A stretch of DNA of 11,793 nt from an uncultured Collinsella sp. (lineage in GTDB: Bacteria; Actinomycetota; Coriobacteriia; Coriobacteriales; Coriobacteriaceae). The notes beneath the pieces are model-generated. The model had not been told where the DNA came from. It made no database searches and saw only the letters and a list, made by a program, of their open reading frames with translations. Below, piece after piece: positions 1 to 6,875 of the stretch (the stretch's first letter is position 1; the number at the start of each line of letters is the position of its first letter). The stretch is taken from positions 1 through 11,793 of the forward strand of contig URVK01000026.1 of assembly GCA_900551305.1 (NCBI GenBank), given 5' to 3'. A program made the translations under genes and the position numbers.

Positions 1-1363
1 CCGGCTGGGCGGTAAACGACACGTCGCGCATAAGCGGCTTGCCGGGCGAATAACCAAAGCGCACGTGCTCAAAGGAGACGCGGCCCTCTACGCGCCCCGG
101 CAGCTTGGCGGCCTCGTCCGGCAGCGGACCGGCTTCCATCTCGGGCTCATCGAGCAGGTCGAACACGCGCTCCGCACTCGCCAGCGCGCTCTGCAGCGAG
201 TTAAAGGTAAACGACAGCTGCGTCATGGGTTCGGACGCCTCGTAGATAAACTGAAAGAACGCCTGGAACACGCCGACGGTCATGTGACCGGCAACCAGCA
301 TGCTGCAGCCCACCAGCGCGATCACGATCTGCGCCAAACGGCCGATAAAGCGCACCGCAGGGCCGACGGCATTGATCATAAAGTCGGCCTTGGTACTCAC
401 GCGCGCTAGCTCCCTCGAGGCCTCATGCACTTCGGCAGAACTCTGACGCTCGCGGTTAAACGCGCGAATCACCAAACGGCCCGAATAGCCTTCCTCAACC
501 GCGCTCGTGATTTTGGACACCCACTCCTGGCGCTCGCCGGTCACGTCATGTGTGCGACGCGAGACCACTTTGGTCATCAGCAGCGACAGCGCCATAAAGA
601 ACAAAAAGACGAGCGTGAGCGGCACGCTAAACACGAACATCACGCTCACGGCGCCCACCACGGTGCCGATCGACACAAGCAGCTGAAGCAATCCGCGCTG
701 CATACTCTCGGACATCTTGTCCAAGTCGTTGGTCGCACGGCTGACGACCTCGCCGGGACGATGCGCATCAAAGTAGGCAAGCGGCAGACGGTTGAGCTTT
801 TGCGCGATGCGGTTGCGTAGGCGCAGGTTGAGGCGCTCGGCAACGCTCGACATCAAAAAGCTCTGGAGTGCGTAGAACGAGGCGGCGGCGGTCCAAATCA
901 TAAAGTAGATGAAGATGGTCCTGCCGCAGTTCTCCCAGGTAATGCTGAAGGTAGTGTTGTTGGCAAACGCCAGCTTCATGTGCCCCCACAGTTCATCGAT
1001 CACGCGGGCGCTGTAAGCCGGCGCCGCGGTGTTAAAGATGACATAGAACACGATGCTCGCGAACACGATATAAAAGCGCCAATGGTCGCCGGCGGCCTCG
1101 CTCCACAGGCGGCGCACCGTCGCCCAGGTGTCGCGGGGCGTCTCGTCCTCGTCCTCGTCGTCAACGTCGCGCATGCGCTCCGCCTCGGCGCGGGCGCGCT
1201 CGTCCTCGGCGCGCTCGTTTTCCTCGTAGAGCGCCTGGCGGCGAGCCTCGCGCTCCGCCGCCTTGGCGGCCTCGTCCCGGCCGGGCATGGCGCCCGTCTC
1301 CTCAACTGTCTCCTCAACCGCGGCATCATCGACGATGCCCTGTTTTTTGAGCTCCTCGGTCAT
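1..1363 (-). CDS. ABC exporter half-transporter, second subunit (3' end cut by window edge)
   Basis: This is the first 454 residues of a permease-ATPase fusion of the type I (MsbA/LmrA/BmrD-like) exporter fold; the rest lies beyond the left edge. Residues 1-80 are a hydrophilic, highly charged tail, rich in Glu, Arg and Ala and ending in an Asp/Glu run. Membrane segments start near residue 97 and follow at about 150-172, 228-268 and 335-375. The coupling-helix region is visible as YFDAHRPGEVVSRATNDLD (198-216), a family hallmark. The nucleotide-binding domain begins near residue 426 (GRVSFEHVRFGY) and the window stops before Walker A. The start ATG is one base after the TAG of the upstream ABC gene, and its ribosome binding site (GGGAGGTGAG) lies inside that gene's last codons, so translation is probably coupled. 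It is inferred to be the partner that carries the intact catalytic Glu and a degenerate signature motif, but neither is visible. Substrate unknown. Confidence 0.93.
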   Translation of the reverse strand, partial: MTEELKKQGIVDDAAVEETVEETGAMPGRDEAAKAAEREARRQALYEENERAEDERARAEAERMRDVDDEDEDETPRDTWATVRRLWSEAAGDHWRFYIVFASIVFYVIFNTAAPAYSARVIDELWGHMKLAFANNTTFSITWENCGRTIFIYFMIWTAAASFYALQSFLMSSVAERLNLRLRNRIAQKLNRLPLAYFDAHRPGEVVSRATNDLDKMSESMQRGLLQLLVSIGTVVGAVSVMFVFSVPLTLVFLFFMALSLLMTKVVSRRTHDVTGERQEWVSKITSAVEEGYSGRLVIRAFNRERQSSAEVHEASRELARVSTKADFMINAVGPAVRFIGRLAQIVIALVGCSMLVAGHMTVGVFQAFFQFIYEASEPMTQLSFTFNSLQSALASAERVFDLLDEPEMEAGPLPDEAAKLPGRVEGRVSFEHVRFGYSPGKPLMRDVSFTAQP

Positions 1364-1364
1364 G

Positions 1365-3101
1365 CTACTCACCTCCCTTCATCTGTGATTCCGCGATGGC
1401 GCGGTATACCTCGCAGGTTTCCATCAACTCGTCGTGCGCGCCCAAGCCCACGACCTCGCCATCCTTGAGCACCACGATCTGGTCGGCATGCAAAATAGTC
1501 GAGATGCGCTGGGCGATGATGAGCACCGCGGCATCGCGCGTCTCGTCCTGCAGCGCATGGCGCAGTGCCGCATCGGTCTTAAAGTCCAGAGCCGAAAAAC
1601 TGTCGTCGAAGATATACAGATCGGCATGCTTCATGAGTGCGCGGGCAATCGCCAGGCGCTGGCGCTGACCACCCGAGAAGTTCGTGCCGCCCTGGGCCAC
1701 CGGCGTATCGAGCCCCTGGGGCTGGTCGAGCACAAAGGTGCTCTGGGCAACCTCCAGCGCATGGAGCATGTCAGCCTCGGTCGCACCCTCGTTACCAAAG
1801 CGCAGGTTGCTCGCCACCGTACCCGAGAACAGCCACGCCTTCTGCGGCACGTAAGCGATATGCCCGCGAATCTCACCTTGCGAAAGGTCGCGCAGATCGA
1901 CGCCGTTCAGGCGAATGGTGCCCTTCGTGGCATCGTGGAAACGCAACAAGAGCTTGGCCACCGTTGACTTGCCCGAGCCCGTTGAGCCCACGATCGCGGT
2001 CGTCTGTCCGCGGCGGCAGGTAAAACTCAGGTTGCACAGGGTGTCCTCGTCGGCATCGTCAAAACGGAACGACATGTGGTCGAACACAGCCACCACGTCG
2101 GCCCCATCTGCGGACTCAGGCGCCCCGTCGCCCAGCGTAGCCTTGCCGTCTACAATGCTCGGCTTGATTTCGAGCACCTGCTGTGCACGGTTCAGGCATG
2201 CGGCGGCGCGCGGGAGCGTCAGAATCACCATCTGCGCCATCATCACAAAGAACAGGATCAGGATCGCGTACTCCAGCACGGCCGAGATGCTACCGATTTG
2301 CATGGCGTGGACGCCCACGCGGTTGCCGCCCACCCACAGCACCGCCACCTCGGCGATGTTCATCAAAAAGAAGCTGGAACTGTCGAGACCCACAAACAGG
2401 TGGTTGACCTTGATGGCGTTGGCCGCGTAATCGCTAAACACCTCGTCCAGGCGCTGCTCCTCGTGGCGCTCCTTGTTAAATGCGCGGATGACGCGCACGC
2501 CCACGATGTTCTCGCGCAGCACCACGTTCATGCGGTCGATAAAGCTCTGCAGGCGCATAAAAATCGGCGCGGCGTTAGCCACCGTAAAGACCGCCGCCAC
2601 CAGCACGATCGCAACCACCACGCCCAGCAGCGTGCCCATGGCGGGATCGATGAACCAAGCAAAAATGATGCCTGCCAAGGCCAAGAACGGCACCGGCAGC
2701 ACCAACTGAATCGTCTGCAGGATCGCTTGCTGAATCACGTTGATGTCGTTGAGCGAGCGCGTGATCATCGAACCCGTGCCAAAGCGCTCAAAGTCGCTGG
2801 CCGCGAGTTCGAGCGACTTGTCGTACACGGCATTGCGGATATCGCAGGCTACGTTGGCGGCCAGGCGCGCCGAAAGATAGCAGCCCAACACCGTGCCGCC
2901 GCTGGCCATGCCGGTCGCGATAAGCATATACAGGCCGTTGCGTAAAATATAGTCGACATCGCCCGTGGTAATACCGGTGTTGACCATGTTCGCCAGCATC
3001 GTGGGAACCAACAGCGTACCGACGTTATCTATCAGCACCGCAAACAGCGTCACCGCAATCAGACCGCGGTACGGCCTCATAAACCTCATTAAGAGTCGCA
3101 T
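1365..3101 (-). CDS. ABC exporter half-transporter, first subunit, with degenerate catalytic site
   Basis: A full-length 578-aa fused permease and ATPase of the heterodimeric multidrug or lipid exporter type (BmrC, LmrC, TM287-like). Six hydrophobic segments lie in residues 12-300. The coupling region DFERFGTGSMITRSLNDIN is at 103-121. The ATPase domain has Walker A GSTGSGKST (372-380), Q-loop Q420, signature FSGGQ (475-479) and Walker B LYIFD (495-499). The residue after Walker B is Asp500, where the catalytic Glu normally sits, and the switch position is Gln531 instead of His. In known heterodimers this Asp/Gln pair marks the subunit lining the non-hydrolysing site, while its own intact signature serves the active site on the partner. 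The start overlaps the end of the MarR gene by 13 bases and has a GAGGGGG ribosome binding site. Order and overlap give an operon marR-ABC1-ABC2. Drug efflux is a reasonable guess; the substrate cannot be read from the sequence. Confidence 0.95.
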   Translation of the reverse strand: MRLLMRFMRPYRGLIAVTLFAVLIDNVGTLLVPTMLANMVNTGITTGDVDYILRNGLYMLIATGMASGGTVLGCYLSARLAANVACDIRNAVYDKSLELAASDFERFGTGSMITRSLNDINVIQQAILQTIQLVLPVPFLALAGIIFAWFIDPAMGTLLGVVVAIVLVAAVFTVANAAPIFMRLQSFIDRMNVVLRENIVGVRVIRAFNKERHEEQRLDEVFSDYAANAIKVNHLFVGLDSSSFFLMNIAEVAVLWVGGNRVGVHAMQIGSISAVLEYAILILFFVMMAQMVILTLPRAAACLNRAQQVLEIKPSIVDGKATLGDGAPESADGADVVAVFDHMSFRFDDADEDTLCNLSFTCRRGQTTAIVGSTGSGKSTVAKLLLRFHDATKGTIRLNGVDLRDLSQGEIRGHIAYVPQKAWLFSGTVASNLRFGNEGATEADMLHALEVAQSTFVLDQPQGLDTPVAQGGTNFSGGQRQRLAIARALMKHADLYIFDDSFSALDFKTDAALRHALQDETRDAAVLIIAQRISTILHADQIVVLKDGEVVGLGAHDELMETCEVYRAIAESQMKGGE

Positions 3102-3601
3102 GTGTCCCCCTCGCCCTTATCGTCAGCCTCGTTCTCGGCGGCCACTTGCCGTTTAAATGCCTCGCACTCTTCGTTAAGAACATGGGAGAACTTACCGACC
3201 AAGCGCATAATCTCGCGCTGCTCCCACAGCTCGAGCGCCTCGAATGCCTGTTGCTCGGCTTTTTGCGCCGGCAACGCGTAGCGCTTGGCAAACCGCACGC
3301 CTTCTTCGGTCAGGCTCACAACCTTGTTCTTACGACTGCCTTCGGCAAACTCCAACGTCGCAAGCCCTCGCGCCCTAAGCGTCTTAATCGCCGAATTGAT
3401 GGTCTGTTTGCTATAGAACCATTCGCTTGTCAGACGACTTACAGCAATGCTACCGCCCGCCGTGCTGGTGTCGACGAGCATCCAATAGGCGCAGTCCGAA
3501 AGACCGCAGGTGCGCGCAAACTCCGAATAGATACGGTCAAGCCCGTTGAGCATCCGGTCGAAATCGACCAGGCTAACTGCACTATTCATCTCTCCCGCCA
3601 T
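3089..3601 (-). CDS. MarR-family transcriptional regulator
   Basis: A 170-aa winged-helix protein of the MarR family, likely a dimeric ligand-responsive repressor of the ABC operon that it leads. Numbering from the ATG at 3601, the recognition helix is about 64-80 (SKQTINSAIKTLRARGL) and the wing about 84-101, with basic residues at the tip (SRKNK) and the usual SLTEEG after it. Helices at both ends would form the dimer interface; the tail (152-170) is acidic and probably disordered. The frame stays open to a TTG at 3664, but that TTG looks like the -35 box and the two repeats lie inside the extra 21 codons, so a downstream ATG is preferred. An ATG at 3589, preceded very closely by GGGAGAG, is an alternative start giving 166 aa. 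The stop overlaps the start of the next ABC gene, as expected for a regulator co-transcribed with its target. Confidence 0.88.
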   Translation of the reverse strand: MAGEMNSAVSLVDFDRMLNGLDRIYSEFARTCGLSDCAYWMLVDTSTAGGSIAVSRLTSEWFYSKQTINSAIKTLRARGLATLEFAEGSRKNKVVSLTEEGVRFAKRYALPAQKAEQQAFEALELWEQREIMRLVGKFSHVLNEECEAFKRQVAAENEADDKGEGDTCDS

Positions 3602-3602
3602 T

Positions 3603-3660
3603 CGATAGTCCGAGTTTTGACCAATTTGTATTTCTAGATTAGTCCGAGTTTTGACTATCG
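3603..3660. promoter_or_regulatory. Two-copy palindromic operator of the MarR-ABC operon
   Basis: A perfect 16-bp direct repeat, TAGTCCGAGTTTTGAC, is at 3606-3621 and 3640-3655. Each copy is the core of an 18-bp palindrome, TAGTC-N8-GAC(T/C)A: 3640-3657 is exact and 3606-3623 has one mismatch. The copies are 34 bp apart. The outer ends also form an inverted pair, CGATAGTC (3603-3610) and GACTATCG (3653-3660). Size and symmetry match a MarR dimer site. One copy fills the spacer between the proposed -35 and -10, the other lies in the leader, which fits repression of the gene's own promoter. That MarR binds here is inference. Confidence 0.7.
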
Positions 3661-3664
3661 TCAA
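3636..3664 (-). promoter_or_regulatory. Probable promoter of the MarR-ABC operon
   Basis: On the minus strand TTGACG (3664-3659) is followed after exactly 17 bp by TAATCT (3641-3636). The -35 matches consensus at five of six positions; the -10 matches only three. The predicted start of transcription is near 3629, leaving a leader of about 28 bases to the ATG at 3601 or 40 to the one at 3589. The spacer is filled by one operator copy. Confidence 0.5.
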
Positions 3665-3712
3665 TAAGCTCGTTATATACGGGCGACCCTATTTAGCATA
3701 TCGACAGAACAA

Positions 3713-3743
3713 GACCGCCGGCGCGGGGGCAGCGCCGGCGGTC
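3713..3743 (-). terminator. Rho-independent terminator of the small 96-aa gene
   Basis: A perfect 12-bp GC-rich stem, GACCGCCGGCGC (3713-3724) with GCGCCGGCGGTC (3732-3743), and a 7-base loop. Read on the minus strand it is followed by TTGTTCTGT, a modest T-rich run. It lies 27 bases after the stop of the minus-strand gene ending at 3771 and separates it from the MarR operon. Confidence 0.8.
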
Positions 3744-3770
3744 ACGCGAGAATAGCGATGTATTTGCCCG

Positions 3771-4061
3771 TTAGGCAGCGACGGCCTCGTAGACCGTGGC
3801 GCCCGAGAAGCTGTCGTGCAGGCTCTTGCCGCAGATCCACGGCAGTTCGACGACCTCACAGACCGTGTTAACCAGCTCGGAGCAGTCAGTAAAGTGGCCC
3901 TTATCATTGAGGGCCTCGCAATCCTGAACACGCCAATAGCCATCGGTGTGCGTGATGTAGTACTCGTGATCGTCGATCGTCACAAAAGCGCGCGTCTTGG
4001 AACGCAGCAGCTTCAGAAATCCTTCGAAGTCGGTCTCGACGACATCTCCAGCCTGGAACAT
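3771..4061 (-). CDS. Small protein of unknown function, 96 aa
   Basis: I do not recognise a family. The protein is soluble and acidic, with no signal peptide or membrane segment. It looks like a compact alpha-beta fold: an N-terminal GDVVETDFEGFLKLLRSK helix region, then FVTIDDHEYYITHTDGYWRVQD (26-47), which alternates like beta strands, and a C-terminal helix-rich part. Four cysteines (48, 60, 68, 77) are present but in no recognised metal-binding spacing. It is clearly a real gene: an AGGAGGTAAC ribosome binding site sits 3 bases before the ATG, a strong terminator follows the stop, and codon use matches the neighbours. It stands alone, divergent from the nitroreductase gene and upstream of, but separated by a terminator from, the MarR operon. 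Context gives no function. Confidence 0.85.
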   Translation of the reverse strand: MFQAGDVVETDFEGFLKLLRSKTRAFVTIDDHEYYITHTDGYWRVQDCEALNDKGHFTDCSELVNTVCEVVELPWICGKSLHDSFSGATVYEAVAA

Positions 4062-4355
4062 GATGTTACCTCCTGGCCCGGCGCCACCATGGCGCGTTGA
4101 TAAACGTTGGTACTCCTTTAGTAAAACCTTTATCAGAGCTTATGCGCGCATCATTTAGGCAAGTGGTAAAAAACCGCAGGGTAGACGGGATAAAACGTTT
4201 AACCATCTCATCAGCTTCTCACATTCTTGCCGCAGTTTTATGCAAGCCGACTTCTCCGATTGGTGGCTATTGCTGTTTGGGGTCCTCTGCGCGATTACGG
4301 CTACAGCACGACGGGTAAGAACGGAGCATCTGCAACGTCATCGCTAGGAGAACCC
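4062..4355. promoter_or_regulatory. Divergent intergenic region between the 96-aa gene and the nitroreductase gene
   Basis: This 294-base gap is more AT-rich than its surroundings and should hold both promoters. For the minus gene, TTTACT and TATCAA (complement of 4097-4102) with a 17-bp spacer are a plausible pair. An inverted pair TGATAAA (4098-4104) and TTTATCA (4129-4135) is centred 31 bp apart, about three helical turns, and overlaps that -10. A short hairpin GCGCC-N5-GGCGC (4081-4095) lies in the minus leader just upstream of its ribosome binding site. A palindrome AAACGTTT is at 4193-4200. I could not pick a convincing promoter for the plus gene. Reading frames through this stretch do not look like protein. 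Confidence 0.4.
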
Positions 4356-4877
4356 ATGGAGACCATCGAAGCGCTCATCCATCGCCGTAGCTGCCGTAAC
4401 TACAGCGATCGCCCCGTAGAGGCAGAAAAACTCGCACGCATTATCGAGGCCGGCCAGTATGCGCCCAGCGGCATGGGCCGCCAGCCGGTGACGTTTGTCG
4501 CCGTAACCGACCCCGCGACCGTCGAGCGCCTCTCGCAGCTCAATGCGCAAGTCATGGGCAGCAACGGCGATCCCTTCTACGGTGCCAAAACCGTTGTGGT
4601 GGTGCTGGTTGACCGCAGCGTGCCCACACATCTGGAAGACGGTTCGCTTGCCATGGGCAACCTGCTCAATGCTGCCTATGCGCTGGGCGTTGATTCGTGC
4701 TGGATTCATCGCGCCCACGAGGTTTTCGATTCGCCCAAGGGCCTCGAGCTGCTGGCCAGCTGGGGTCTGCCCGCCGACGGAAGCCTACGCGGCGTCGGCA
4801 ACTGCATTCTTGGCTATGCCGAGGACGCGCTTCCCGAGGCCAAGCCTCGCCGCGACAACGTGGTGTACGTCAGGTAG
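4356..4877 (+). CDS. Nitroreductase family protein (FMN-dependent oxidoreductase), 173 aa
   Basis: A short nitroreductase-fold enzyme, expected to bind FMN as a dimer and use NAD(P)H to reduce nitro compounds, quinones or similar substrates in the cytoplasm. Visible hallmarks: the N-terminal ALIHRRSCRNYSDRPV (6-21) with the phosphate-binding Arg pair; YAPSGMGRQPVTFVAV (35-50), the usual A-P-S-G-x-x-x-Q-P block; the helix AMGNLLNAAYALGVDSCWIH (99-118); and the C-terminal GYAEDALPEAKPRR (153-166), where the KPR motif closes the FMN site. The start is the ATG at 4356 because TAGGAG lies 5 bases upstream and homology-like sequence begins there; the frame stays open back to 4227 but the extra 43 residues do not resemble the family. 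It is single, divergent from the 96-aa gene and convergent with the membrane protein gene. The physiological substrate is unknown. Confidence 0.92.
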   Translation: METIEALIHRRSCRNYSDRPVEAEKLARIIEAGQYAPSGMGRQPVTFVAVTDPATVERLSQLNAQVMGSNGDPFYGAKTVVVVLVDRSVPTHLEDGSLAMGNLLNAAYALGVDSCWIHRAHEVFDSPKGLELLASWGLPADGSLRGVGNCILGYAEDALPEAKPRRDNVVYVR

Positions 4878-4882
4878 ACAGT

Positions 4883-4906
4883 TCCGCCGTTCTACCGAAC
4901 GGCGGA
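4883..4906. terminator. Stem-loop after the nitroreductase gene
   Basis: A perfect 10-bp stem, TCCGCCGTTC (4883-4892) with GAACGGCGGA (4897-4906), and a 4-base loop, 5 bases after the nitroreductase stop. Neither strand has a clear T tract after it, so it is either an imperfect terminator serving the convergent pair or a 3'-end-protecting hairpin. Confidence 0.5.
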
Positions 4907-4950
4907 CCCGCTGAAAGGCCCCGTCCCATATTTGCTGCCCCACTCGCAAC

Positions 4951-5526
4951 TTATCTTGCCGATGGAGTTGTCGTCGTTTCGTTCGTGCGAGTCGTTTCGG
5001 CGCCGTCGCCTTGTTCGCCCTCGTTCTTTTGCGCATCGGCGATGGTGGAGGCCGCCGCAACGATACCGCGCTGGGGCGCGACGCCCGTCTGGATCTGAGC
5101 GCCCTCGACAACCTCTGTGCCTGCATGCGCGAGTTCGGGCGATTTAAGCACTGCGTCCAAGTTGGCGCCGCCGCCGGCATACCCGAGCGCCGCGAGTGCG
5201 ATGACGATTATCGCGACAACGACCACGATCGGCACGTAACGATGCCAGCCTGCAGGATTGAGGCCGCTGCGGCGGGCAGCACCACGGCTAATGTAGCCAA
5301 GCGTGCCATCGTGCTTGAGCTTTGAGCCCACCACGCGTCTTCGTCTCCACAACGAGGACTCGGCCTGCATGGCCAAGCGAGCGCTTGCCGAAGGATAGCC
5401 ATATTTTGTGCGCTTGAACGAGCCGTCGAACCCCGAGGCGCTTTTGCCCCACGTCCGCGAAGTCGTACGTCGGCTGACCGGCGCCGCACTCCGTTTTGTT
5501 CGGTTCGGTTTTGAAGTCTCCGCCAT
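4951..5526 (-). CDS. Unknown single-pass membrane protein with a basic N-terminal tail, 191 aa
   Basis: I do not recognise a family. Residues 1-96 are hydrophilic, strongly basic and rich in Ser, Thr and Arg, including an RRRR run at 61-64. One clear membrane segment follows at about 97-118 (VPIVVVVAIIVIALAALG region). Residues 120-191 are less ordered, turning Ala/Gly/Glu-rich and ending in a Thr-rich tail. The basic side before the membrane predicts a cytoplasmic N-terminus and an external C-terminus. No cleavable signal peptide, enzymatic motif or sortase signal is visible. The ATG at 5526 is preferred: GGGGGAG lies just before it, although close. A GTG at 5580 would add 18 residues that do not look like part of the protein. 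The gene follows the Fis-type regulator on the same strand with an 83-base gap, so it could be its own unit or loosely co-transcribed. Confidence 0.7.
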   Translation of the reverse strand: MAETSKPNRTKRSAAPVSRRTTSRTWGKSASGFDGSFKRTKYGYPSASARLAMQAESSLWRRRRVVGSKLKHDGTLGYISRGAARRSGLNPAGWHRYVPIVVVVAIIVIALAALGYAGGGANLDAVLKSPELAHAGTEVVEGAQIQTGVAPQRGIVAAASTIADAQKNEGEQGDGAETTRTNETTTTPSAR

Positions 5527-5609
5527 ACTCCCCCGCACGCCGTAACACAATCGAAACAATACTGCTTTGGACTGTATCACACGCGCCGCACGCGGTCACG
5601 GCACCTCGC

Positions 5610-6857
5610 TCAGCGGTCGTTTTCCTTCAACAGGCGCCATAAGGTCGTGCGGCTTATACCGAGCACCTCTGCCGCACGAGTCCGGTTGCCGTGAAGGTGC
5701 TGAAGGACCAACCGCGCGATATCGCGCTCGGTATCGACCAGGGGACGCAAGATATACAGATCACTATCGAGCGTCGGGGCACCAAAGATCGCGGTCTTGA
5801 TAACGTCCTCCTGGGCGAGCACCTCCTCCGCCACCGCCCGCTCGGCCGTGCCCGTCCCCACTAATATATAAAGTCGTTCCGAAACCTCGCGCAGCTGTAG
5901 ATAGTTACGGGGCCATCGATAGGCATCGAGTGTCTTTGCCGCCGCGGACGACAAGGCAGGTGTTGCCGTCTCAAACATATCTGCCAGATACTCCAGATAG
6001 CGCGCAACCTTTTCCGACGCGCCGCCCTGCTCGGCAATCGCCGGCGCCACGCTCACGGCACAGGCCAGACGCTCGGTTACAAAGGCAGCCTGATCGCTTT
6101 CGCCGCCGCCCGGCATATCGTTTGCCGTCAACACCACATGGCAACGAGTTGCGAGCGCCGTGTCGACCATTGCGGACACGAGCTCGCGCAGGCGGTGGGG
6201 GCCAACAGCATGCCAGCCACCCATGCAAAGTGTCAGCCCCGTTTGGAATAGCGGCGATTCGGAACTTTTGAGCAGATGGCGCCAGCCGCGATCCGTAAGC
6301 TCATCGAGCGCAACGGACACAAAAGGCTGATCGGCATAGGGTCCATCCAGGTACAGGCGTTTTGCAATCTGATCCTGCCCCGCGCCCAGCTCGCCCTCGA
6401 GCATAAGGGGCACCCCACGCGCATAGCTCTCCCGTACGGGGGCAGCGACCGCCGCCGCGTCTTCGACGATGCCGTACGCGCTCGAATCGTAACGAGCCTC
6501 GACTTCGTCGGCATTGAGCCACTCGATGCCCGCATGCGCGGTGGCGATGCGCACCTCACGCGCCACGACCACCCAAAGCGCCCCGTGCTCCTTGGCCGTC
6601 GGGCGCACCGTCAAGCTCAACCGCATGCCCTCGTGGCCCATCACCAGGCGCGCCCCATCGCCCACGCGAGCGAGACGCTCGGAAACAAAAGCGGCGACAT
6701 CCTGCTCGAGCGCAGCGTCACTCATAGTCGAGATTACAACGCCACCGCACTCGTCGATTGCCAGCGCCGATGTTCCGGCTGCGGACAATGCCTCGATCAG
6801 AATCTGCAGCTTGACATCGCTGTCCACGGTTCGCCCCGTCTCCAGCCGCGGCCCCAT
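5610..6857 (-). CDS. Fis-type HTH regulator with degenerate sigma-54-activator-like AAA+ core
   Basis: A 415-aa DNA-binding regulator built like a bacterial enhancer-binding protein but with its ATPase signatures lost. Residues 1-120 are an N-terminal sensory-type region without a recognised domain. The AAA+-like core begins with GELGAGQDQIAKRLY (155-169), which aligns with the classic Walker A G-E-x-G-T-G-K-E but has Gln161 for the essential Lys. The GAFTGA loop that contacts sigma-54 is missing, and the Walker B position (about 207-213, LTLCMGG) lacks the acidic pair. YRWPRNYLQLREV (313-325) keeps the sensor II region of this family. The C-terminal Fis HTH is intact: ARLVLQHLHGNRTRAAEVLGISRTTLWRLLKEN (381-413). 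It is therefore more likely a sigma-70-type regulator, as TyrR is, than a sigma-54 activator. It sits downstream of the YeiH transporter on the same strand. The ATG at 6857 has only a weak ribosome binding site; a GTG 10 codons later is possible. Confidence 0.85.
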   Translation of the reverse strand: MGPRLETGRTVDSDVKLQILIEALSAAGTSALAIDECGGVVISTMSDAALEQDVAAFVSERLARVGDGARLVMGHEGMRLSLTVRPTAKEHGALWVVVAREVRIATAHAGIEWLNADEVEARYDSSAYGIVEDAAAVAAPVRESYARGVPLMLEGELGAGQDQIAKRLYLDGPYADQPFVSVALDELTDRGWRHLLKSSESPLFQTGLTLCMGGWHAVGPHRLRELVSAMVDTALATRCHVVLTANDMPGGGESDQAAFVTERLACAVSVAPAIAEQGGASEKVARYLEYLADMFETATPALSSAAAKTLDAYRWPRNYLQLREVSERLYILVGTGTAERAVAEEVLAQEDVIKTAIFGAPTLDSDLYILRPLVDTERDIARLVLQHLHGNRTRAAEVLGISRTTLWRLLKENDR

Positions 6858-6875
6858 CTGAGACCCGGCATCTCA

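Noticed and set aside
2076..2945. Plus-strand frame of 289 codons opposite the first ABC gene
   Set aside because: The composition (very high His, Gln, Arg) is typical of a shadow of a GC-rich gene, and the opposite strand has clear ABC motifs.
4097..4318. Plus-strand 73-codon frame in the divergent region
   Set aside because: No ribosome binding site, unlikely composition, and it covers the expected promoters.
4227..4355. Upstream extension of the nitroreductase by 43 codons
   Set aside because: A ribosome binding site precedes the ATG at 4356 and family-like sequence starts only there.
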